6,709 nucleotides of DNA from Hyphomicrobiales bacterium. Lineage in GTDB: Bacteria > Pseudomonadota > Alphaproteobacteria > Rhizobiales > Beijerinckiaceae. Made by a program: the position numbers and the translations under genes. Shown here piece after piece: positions 1-4,667 of this stretch. The notes under the pieces are model-generated. The model was not told where the DNA came from. It saw nothing but the letters and a program-made list of their open reading frames with translations, and ran no database searches. Within the stretch, counting starts at the first letter, position 1, and each line of letters starts with the position of its first letter. The stretch spans positions 1 through 6,709 of the forward strand of contig JAQGJO010000197.1 of the NCBI GenBank assembly GCA_028290595.1. The letters are read 5' to 3'.

Positions 1-250
1 ACAGTTTGGCGGCGTCCGGCCCGCGCGATTCAAGCACCCGCGAATAGGCCGGCACATAGGCGGCGTTGAACGCGCCTTCGCCGAAGATGGCGCGGAAATG
101 ATTGGGCAGGCGCAAGGCGATGTAGAAGGCGTCCGCGAGTGCGCCGGCACCGAGCAGGGCGCCGAGCAGCACGTCGCGCGCGAAGCCCGTGCCGCGCGAC
201 AGCAGCGTGTACCCGCCGACCGACAGGAGATTGCGGGCAAGTCCGCTCAC
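1..250 (-). CDS. murJ: Lipid II flippase MurJ, N-terminal fragment (runs off left edge)
   Basis: MurJ is an inner-membrane MOP-superfamily flippase that moves the peptidoglycan precursor lipid II across the membrane. The 83 codons visible here read as a typical MurJ N-terminus, with the motif SRGTGFARDVLLGALLG, then ADAFYIALRLPN, then FGEGAFNAAYVP. The charged residues corresponding to the functionally important ones of E. coli MurJ appear conserved, offset by one: R19, R25, D40 and R53. The start is a GTG at 250, chosen because an AGGA Shine-Dalgarno (plus-strand 258-261) lies about 7 bases upstream and because the family normally begins only a few residues before the first helix. It lies 30 bases downstream of the glycosyltransferase stop on the same strand, so the two are probably co-transcribed. 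The family call is firm. The C-terminal part is outside the window. Confidence 0.93.
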   Translation of the reverse strand, partial: MSGLARNLLSVGGYTLLSRGTGFARDVLLGALLGAGALADAFYIALRLPNHFRAIFGEGAFNAAYVPAYSRVLESRGPDAAKL

Positions 251-280
251 TGGCAAGTCCTGCTCAAATGAATGTCCCGT

Positions 281-1315
281 TCACTGGAACGTCCGCATCG
301 CCGCGCGTGTTGGGAGCGGCGTATCGTCGGCCCCTTCCATGCCGATGCGTTCGGCGACGAGATAAAGCGGCCGCCGTTTCACCTCGGCAAAAATGCGCCC
401 GACATATTCACCCAGCACGCCGAGCGAAAACATCTGGATGCCGGCGAAAAACAGAATGGAGACGATGAGCGAGGCATAGCCGGGAACATCGATGCCATGT
501 GTGGCGGTACGGAACAGGTAATAGGCCGCGAGGACCAGCGATATCATGGACACGAACATGCCGATGAAGGTCCAGATGCGCAGCGGCACGACGGAAAACG
601 ACATCAGCCCGTCGAGCGCGAAGCGCGTCAGCGAGCCATAGCTGAATTTTGATTGACCGAAGGCGCGCTCTGAGGATTCGAACGGCACGCCGATCGAGCG
701 GAAGCCGACCCAGGCATAAAGACCCTTGGAGAAACGCGCCCGTTCGCCCATGGCGCGCAGCGCACTGACGGCTTTCTTGTCGAGCAGACGGAAGTCGCCG
801 GCGCCGGGCGGCAGGCGTGTCTCGCCGAACATGGCGAACAGATCGTAGAATTTTTCCGTCAGCACGCGCCGCATCGGGCTGTAGCCTTCTCTGTCGGTGC
901 GCTGGCCGTAGACGTTCTGATAGCCTTCCTTCCAGAATTTTATGAAGGTTACGATCAGCTCCGGCGGATGCTGAAGATCGGCGTCCATGATGACGATAGC
1001 GTCGCCTTGGGCATGGTCGAGGCCGGCCGCAATCGCGACTTCCTTGCCGAAATTGCGGCTGAAGGAAACGGCCAAAATCCGGGGATCGGCGGCGTTGAGC
1101 GCGTGCAGGATTTCCACTGTCTCGTCGTGCGAGCCGTCGTCGACGAAAACCACCTCAAAAGAAGTCGTGCATCTTTCGAGCACGGGAATGAGTTGGGCAA
1201 CAAGCGGCCGCAGGTTCTCCGCCTCGTTGAACATCGGAACCACGACTGAGATCTGTGGCTTGGACTTGTCCCGTTGAGAAAGAAGCGTGGGGTCGTCGGT
1301 GCTCGTTTGCGTCAT
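281..1315 (-). CDS. Polyprenyl-phosphate glycosyltransferase, GtrB/ArnC/DPM1-like (GT2), membrane-anchored
   Basis: This is a GT-A fold family 2 glycosyltransferase that would transfer a sugar from a nucleotide donor to undecaprenyl phosphate on the cytoplasmic face. The 344 residues show SVVVPMFNE (23-31), VDDGS (58-62), the metal-binding DAD within DADLQHPP (111-118), GAGDFRLLD (171-179), two C-terminal membrane helices (about 248-269 and 280-302), and the juxtamembrane motif RRPLYLV (314-320) typical of the GtrB/ArnC subfamily. The length is slightly above the usual 310-330. The ATG at 1315 is used; it has only a close AAGG upstream, so the start is moderately certain. About 20 residues precede the conserved domain. 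Downstream is murJ after 30 bases. Divergent upstream is a YdjC-family deacetylase, which suggests that the sugar is an N-acetylated one modified while lipid-linked. The donor sugar cannot be read from the sequence. Confidence 0.92.
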   Translation of the reverse strand: MTQTSTDDPTLLSQRDKSKPQISVVVPMFNEAENLRPLVAQLIPVLERCTTSFEVVFVDDGSHDETVEILHALNAADPRILAVSFSRNFGKEVAIAAGLDHAQGDAIVIMDADLQHPPELIVTFIKFWKEGYQNVYGQRTDREGYSPMRRVLTEKFYDLFAMFGETRLPPGAGDFRLLDKKAVSALRAMGERARFSKGLYAWVGFRSIGVPFESSERAFGQSKFSYGSLTRFALDGLMSFSVVPLRIWTFIGMFVSMISLVLAAYYLFRTATHGIDVPGYASLIVSILFFAGIQMFSLGVLGEYVGRIFAEVKRRPLYLVAERIGMEGADDTPLPTRAAMRTFQ

Positions 1316-1409
1316 CGCCTTGGCTTTGTCAGTGTGCGCAGATTGCGTCTGCCGCCCGCTATCCTCGAAGACCTATGCGGGGACGCTGTTTTGTGCAAGT
1401 TGGCCGCAT
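1316..1409. promoter_or_regulatory. Divergent promoter region between glycosyltransferase and deacetylase
   Basis: These 94 bases separate two divergent start codons and must carry the promoters of both genes unless these lie inside the coding regions. I could not find a convincing -35/-10 pair on either strand. A small inverted repeat (GCAGA at 1338-1342, TCTGC at 1348-1352, 5-base spacer) could be an operator but is short enough to be chance. The shared control region supports co-regulation of the two genes but does not prove it. Confidence 0.4.
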
Positions 1410-2306
1410 ATGATTGGCAAGCTGCGAGCCAACGGTACGGATTTGAAAGCAAACCAATTGGCCGCTCTTGAGTTCATCTTGTGCGCTGACGATTACGGCC
1501 TTTCGCCGGCTGTCAGCCGCGGCATCCTGGAAGCCCTCGCGGCCGGCCGCCTGAGCGCCACGGGAGCGATGACGAACCGCCCCGATTGGCCGCGCGCTGC
1601 CCGAGAACTCACTGCTTTTGCAGGAAAAAACTGGCTGGGCGTGCATCTCAATCTCACCTTGGGGGCGCCGCTGTCGGCCATGCCCGGGTTTGCGCCTGAC
1701 GGCGCCTTGCCGGCAATCGGGCGAATCGCCCGTGCGCGCCCCGCCGATCTGCCGGGAAGCGAGATCGCCGGCGAAATCGCCTGCCAGCTCGATGCCTTCT
1801 CGCAGGCTATGGGCCGGGCGCCGGATTTCGTCGACGGGCATCAGCATGTCCAGGCGCTGGCTGCCGTCCGGCCGCATCTGTTCGAGCAGTTGTCGCGCCT
1901 CAATCTGCCGGCGTCGTTCTGGCTGCGCGACAGTTCCGACACCTTGCCGCGGATTTTGCGCCGTCGCATCCAGATCCTGAAAGCCGGCACGGTCGCCTGG
2001 CTCGGCCGCGGCTTTGCCGCCGAGGCGCGGACGAGGGGCTTTGCCGTCAATGACGGCTTTGCCGGCTTCTCTGGCTTCGACGCGCAGGCGGATTATGGCG
2101 GGGCCTTCGATCGCTATCTCGTCGCACCAGGGTGCCGCCACCTGATCATGTGCCACCCGGGCCACGTGGATGCCGAATTGAAAGCGGTCGACCCGGTGCT
2201 CGAAAGCCGCGAGCAGGAACTGGCCTTCTTCCTGTCCGACCGGTTCAAATCCCTGCTTTCGCAACGAAATGCAGCCCTGGCTTTGCCGCAACTGCCGCAA
2301 ATTTAA
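1410..2306 (+). CDS. ChbG/YdjC/HpnK-family carbohydrate deacetylase
   Basis: This is a metal-dependent deacetylase of the YdjC-like family, whose members remove N-acetyl groups from amino sugars (ChbG on chito-oligosaccharides, NaxD on lipid-linked GalNAc) or act in hopanoid synthesis (HpnK). From the ATG at 1410 the protein has 298 residues. It shows CADDYGLS (25-32) with the metal-binding aspartate pair, GVHLNLT (77-83) with the metal-ligand histidine, DGHQHVQ (142-148), and CHPGHVD (248-254), all in family order and spacing. The open frame extends upstream to a GTG at 1287, but that would overlap the divergent glycosyltransferase, and the extra residues show no family similarity. The ATG lacks a strong Shine-Dalgarno, and an in-frame TTG at 1443 is a possible alternative. 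No signal peptide follows from either start, so the enzyme is expected in the cytoplasm. The neighbouring polyprenyl-phosphate glycosyltransferase favours a lipid-linked sugar as substrate (inference). Confidence 0.85.
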   Translation: MIGKLRANGTDLKANQLAALEFILCADDYGLSPAVSRGILEALAAGRLSATGAMTNRPDWPRAARELTAFAGKNWLGVHLNLTLGAPLSAMPGFAPDGALPAIGRIARARPADLPGSEIAGEIACQLDAFSQAMGRAPDFVDGHQHVQALAAVRPHLFEQLSRLNLPASFWLRDSSDTLPRILRRRIQILKAGTVAWLGRGFAAEARTRGFAVNDGFAGFSGFDAQADYGGAFDRYLVAPGCRHLIMCHPGHVDAELKAVDPVLESREQELAFFLSDRFKSLLSQRNAALALPQLPQI

Positions 2307-2317
2307 CTCGACATTAA
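2303..2317. promoter_or_regulatory. Candidate CtrA box (TTAA-N7-TTAA) upstream of chemoreceptor gene
   Basis: TTAA at 2303-2306 and TTAA at 2314-2317 are separated by exactly seven bases, matching the core of the alphaproteobacterial CtrA consensus. CtrA is the cell-cycle response regulator that commonly controls motility and chemotaxis genes. The first half-site contains the TAA stop of the deacetylase gene, which raises the chance of coincidence. The second half-site lies in the non-coding leader, 82 to 85 bases before the chemoreceptor ATG. The C that often follows the second half-site is a G here. Confidence 0.45.
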
Positions 2318-2324
2318 GCGTAAA

Positions 2325-2375
2325 GCCGCAAGATCGTGCCGCCGGGCAAGGCCCTTTTGCGCTTGCCGTTGCGGC
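2325..2375 (+). other. Nested inverted repeats in chemoreceptor leader
   Basis: GCCGCAA (2325-2331) pairs with TTGCGGC (2369-2375) and encloses GGCAAG (2345-2350) pairing with CTTGCC (2362-2367). Together they could fold into a two-part stem ending 23 bases before the ATG at 2399. No clear U-run follows, so it is not a good terminator for the deacetylase gene. It could be a leader RNA structure or chance in GC-rich DNA. Confidence 0.3.
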
Positions 2376-2389
2376 ATTTCGACGATTTC

Positions 2390-2393
2390 GAGG
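2390..2393 (+). promoter_or_regulatory. Ribosome binding site deciding the chemoreceptor start
   Basis: GAGG sits five bases upstream of the ATG at 2399. The earlier in-frame GTG at 2336 has no comparable purine-rich sequence before it. This supports the 432-residue form of the protein. Confidence 0.7.
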
Positions 2394-2398
2394 CGACA

Positions 2399-3697
2399 AT
2401 GCAAACTGAATTGGAAGCGGACGTTCAGCGGGACTGGCCGCAGTCCGGCGGCAAACGCACGCTGCGCGACACGATCGTCAAGCTGGCGTCGCTCGTCAGC
2501 GGCGTCGCGGTCCTCGTCGTGATGGTTGTCGCCTCCGTCAGCCGGTCGCAAGGCTCCAGCAACATCGCGCAGGACGTGCTCTGGGCCATCGGCGCGGCGC
2601 TGCTCATTGGGACGATACTGACGGTCGTGTTGAATTTCATTCTGCACCGCGCGACCCAGCCCATCGAACAATTGACGACCGCGCTGCAGCGGCTCGCGGC
2701 GGGAGATCTTCAGTTCAACCTGCCGCAGATCAGCGACAATCACGAGATCGGCCAGATGGCGCGCGCCGTCCGCGAACTGAAAGAACGCCTGACGGAGCGT
2801 GGCGAATTGCTGCGCACGGTCGAGGCCAGCACCGATGCCGCCCAGACCCGCCAGAAGAAGATCGACGCGCTGATCCTCGACTTTCGCACGACGGTCGGCG
2901 ACGTGCTCGGACAGGTCGCCTCGCAAAGCGAGCACATGACCCTTGCGGCCGACAGCCTTTCGACGATCGCCACCGAAAGCGCGCGGCGTTCGCGCGACGC
3001 CTCCGGCTCGACGGCCGAAGCTTCGAGCTATGTGATGACGGTCGCCCGCGCGTCGGAGGAATTGTCCGCCGCGATCCGCGAGATCGAGAATCAAGTGGTA
3101 CGCACCCGCAATATCGTCATCGAGGCGTCGCGCACGACCGCCAGGACCAGCGAGACCATCGACGGACTGGCCGAGAAGGCCCAGAAGATCGGTGAAATCA
3201 TCGGCATCATTCAAGCGATCGCGGCGCAGACCAATCTGCTCGCTCTCAACGCCACCATCGAAGCAGCGCGCGCCGGCGAAGCAGGACGCGGCTTCGCGGT
3301 CGTCGCGCAGGAAGTGAAATCGCTTGCCCACCAGACCGCGCAGGCGACCGATCGTATCGCCGAGCACGTCGTCTCGATCCAGAACGCGACATCGGGCGCG
3401 GTCGAAGCCATCGGATCGATCGCTGCGACCATGCAGCAGGCGGAAGGATTTACCGCGGGCATCGCTGTCGCCGTCGAAGAACAGGCGGCCGCGACCAAGG
3501 AAATTTCGCGCAGCGCCGCGGAGGCTGCCGACGAAACGCAATCGGCGTCAGGCCATATGGACGGGCTCAAGGCGGTTGTCGGCGAGACCGATCAGGCGGC
3601 GGCGCAGGTGCATCGCTCCGCCACCGACGTCGCGCATCAGGCCAAGCGTCTCAACAATACGATCGACGGCTTTCTGCGCTCGGTCGCAAGCGCGTGA
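2399..3697 (+). CDS. Methyl-accepting chemotaxis protein with minimal periplasmic loop
   Basis: This is a chemoreceptor that relays signals to CheA/CheW. From the ATG at 2399 it has 432 residues. The order is a short cytoplasmic N-terminus, TM1 (about 27-48), a loop of only about 11 residues, TM2 (about 60-82), a HAMP domain (about 83-136), a long helical region, and the signalling hairpin tip (about 274-306) with the near-invariant NLLALNATIEAARAGE and GRGFAVVAQEV. The normal 100-200-residue periplasmic sensor domain is absent, so the signal is probably sensed in the membrane, by HAMP or through partners. The C-terminus (FLRSVASA) carries no CheR/CheB-docking pentapeptide of the NWETF type, as is common outside enterics. 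The frame is open 21 codons further upstream to GTG 2336, but the Shine-Dalgarno favours 2399. A CtrA-type box lies upstream and a strong terminator downstream. Confidence 0.93.
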   Translation: MQTELEADVQRDWPQSGGKRTLRDTIVKLASLVSGVAVLVVMVVASVSRSQGSSNIAQDVLWAIGAALLIGTILTVVLNFILHRATQPIEQLTTALQRLAAGDLQFNLPQISDNHEIGQMARAVRELKERLTERGELLRTVEASTDAAQTRQKKIDALILDFRTTVGDVLGQVASQSEHMTLAADSLSTIATESARRSRDASGSTAEASSYVMTVARASEELSAAIREIENQVVRTRNIVIEASRTTARTSETIDGLAEKAQKIGEIIGIIQAIAAQTNLLALNATIEAARAGEAGRGFAVVAQEVKSLAHQTAQATDRIAEHVVSIQNATSGAVEAIGSIAATMQQAEGFTAGIAVAVEEQAAATKEISRSAAEAADETQSASGHMDGLKAVVGETDQAAAQVHRSATDVAHQAKRLNNTIDGFLRSVASA

Positions 3698-3732
3698 GCG
3701 TTGAGACTCTGAGACAAATGCCGGGATAATGC

Positions 3733-3763
3733 AAAGAGGCTCCGCATGGGGCCTCTTTCTTTT
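3733..3763 (+). terminator. Rho-independent terminator after chemoreceptor gene
   Basis: AAAGAGGCTCC (3733-3743) pairs with GGGGCCTCTTT (3748-3758), an 11-base-pair stem with one G-T pair and a GCAT loop, followed by a T-rich tail through 3763. It begins 36 bases after the chemoreceptor stop, between two convergent genes. The A-run at its base gives a short T-run on the other strand, so it may also stop transcripts of the minus-strand gene ending at 3795. Confidence 0.88.
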
Positions 3764-3794
3764 CAAGGCTCGCTTTCCGATGCACGCGGCAGAT

Positions 3795-4391
3795 TTATAA
3801 GCCGGCGTTTTGCTGCGCCACCATGCAGAACAGCATCGGTATCGACAGCATCGTATTGGTGCGCGAGACAAGCATGGCGATGCGGCCAGCCTTGGCTTTT
3901 TCATCGGCAGTCGCATCGACCAGCCCAAGCGCCTTCTGCTGGTTCGGCCAGATGATGAACCAGACGTTGAAGGCCATGATGAGCGCCAGCCACATGCCGA
4001 TACCGATGGCGTGGACGCCCTTCTGCAGGGCAAGCGCCTGCCAGATGTAGCCGTTCATCCAGGCCAGCAGCAGGCCGGTGAGCACGGTGAACGCGGCGCC
4101 CCAGCGGAACCAGAACAGCGCATTGGGGGCGATGAATTTGGTGATCGCGGCGCGATGTTCGACCGGTTCGATCTTCGGAACCGTCGGGATCTGCACAAAA
4201 TTGAAATACCAAAGGATGCCGATCCACATGACGCCGCACAACACATGCAGCCAGCGCATGAAAAATGCCGCCCAGGCATGATCGATCTTGATGAATTGGC
4301 CGGTGGCGATCCCAGCGAGGATGATGATCAGGATCAGCAGGGCGACGCCAGCCGCCAGCGTTTTCTCGAGCGATTGAAGTATCGATGTCAA
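3795..4391 (-). CDS. Short PuuD-like membrane protein (urate hydroxylase N-terminal domain family, no cytochrome c domain)
   Basis: This 198-residue polytopic membrane protein has about five helices (roughly 11-30, 41-62, 95-112, 126-148 and 177-193). The motifs RWLHVLCGVMWIG (46-58), ALFWFRWGAA (91-100), NVWFIIWPNQQK (142-153) and SRTNTMLSIPMLF (176-188) resemble the membrane domain of PuuD, which oxidises urate and passes electrons to a C-terminal cytochrome c. Here there is no CXXCH and the domain is shorter than in PuuD, so urate oxidation is doubtful. Histidines 38, 49, 79 and 127 are possible haem or metal ligands. The start is an unusual TTG at 4391, supported by a strong GGGAGG (plus-strand 4397-4402) five bases upstream; no ATG fits. 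No purine-catabolism genes are nearby. The family call comes from remembered motif similarity; function is unknown. Confidence 0.7.
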   Translation of the reverse strand: MTSILQSLEKTLAAGVALLILIIILAGIATGQFIKIDHAWAAFFMRWLHVLCGVMWIGILWYFNFVQIPTVPKIEPVEHRAAITKFIAPNALFWFRWGAAFTVLTGLLLAWMNGYIWQALALQKGVHAIGIGMWLALIMAFNVWFIIWPNQQKALGLVDATADEKAKAGRIAMLVSRTNTMLSIPMLFCMVAQQNAGL

Positions 4392-4396
4392 TGCAA

Positions 4397-4402
4397 CCTC
4401 CC
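4397..4402 (-). promoter_or_regulatory. Strong ribosome binding site that fixes a TTG start
   Basis: On the minus strand this reads GGGAGG, five bases before the TTG at 4391. It is the best Shine-Dalgarno in the window and the main reason for accepting a TTG start for the PuuD-like gene. Confidence 0.75.
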
Positions 4403-4602
4403 AGTTCCACCCCTATCGTTTGGGAAGGTTAACACAGTCGGCCAGCCTCACAACACATTGTTGCCACAATTCACGCCCGAATCCCGGCAGGTTCAAATGG
4501 TCACAAATCTGTCCTAAAGCGTACGATTTCAGAAGGATTCATGTGTCCGGGCAGGTCGTTAGATGTAATTTTAAGTATTTCGTCGTTCTTTTTATATTTT
4601 GG

Positions 4603-4628
4603 GGAACCTGTTGATGCGAAGTGCGGTT
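4603..4628 (+). promoter_or_regulatory. Candidate EcfG-type (general stress response) promoter
   Basis: GGAAC at 4603-4607 is followed, after 17 bases, by GGTT at 4625-4628. The alphaproteobacterial EcfG consensus is GGAAC, 16-17 bases, CGTT, so eight of nine positions agree and the mismatch is in the less conserved first base of the -10. It lies 39 bases before the ATG at 4668. An alternative sigma-70-like -10 is TATATT at 4593-4598, but it has no good -35. Confidence 0.45.
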
Positions 4629-4667
4629 GATTCGTTTCCACGCTTCGCTGTTTGAAAGGCAATATCC

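Larger units (their letters stand above)
4392..4667. promoter_or_regulatory. Divergent intergenic region with AT-rich patch
   Basis: These 276 bases lie between the start of the minus-strand PuuD-like gene and the start of the plus-strand Pro/Glu-rich protein gene, and should hold both promoters. A small inverted repeat, ATTGT (4457-4461) and ACAAT (4466-4470), may be an operator but is short. On the minus strand, TTGTGA followed after 16 bases by TTAACC is a weak candidate promoter for the PuuD-like gene. Positions 4561-4600 are only about 20 percent GC. I find no credible small ORF or RNA gene here. Confidence 0.55.

Noticed and set aside
1287..1409. Upstream extension of the deacetylase frame to a GTG at 1287
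   Set aside because: It would overlap the divergent glycosyltransferase start, the added residues show no family similarity, and the conserved domain starts well after the ATG at 1410.
1410..2306. Calling the deacetylase hpnK
   Set aside because: HpnK and other YdjC members share the visible motifs, and no hopanoid gene is present in the window, so only the family can be supported.
2325..2375. Terminator for the deacetylase gene
   Set aside because: The stem is split by a large asymmetric internal loop and has no T-run after it.
2336..2398. GTG at 2336 as chemoreceptor start
   Set aside because: There is no Shine-Dalgarno before it, whereas the ATG at 2399 has GAGG at good spacing. The extra residues are not needed for the first membrane helix.
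1359..2399. 346-codon open frame on the minus strand opposite the deacetylase
   Set aside because: It is an antisense shadow typical of GC-rich genes: no domain, Arg/Gln-rich composition, and the plus strand encodes a clear enzyme.
2303..3541. 412-codon open frame on the minus strand opposite the chemoreceptor
   Set aside because: It has Arg/Asp-rich low-complexity sequence with no recognisable motif, while the plus strand has an unmistakable chemoreceptor.
3810..4517. 235-codon plus-strand frame opposite the PuuD-like gene
   Set aside because: It is Asp/Arg/Gln-rich and lacks domains; the minus frame has coherent membrane helices and family motifs.
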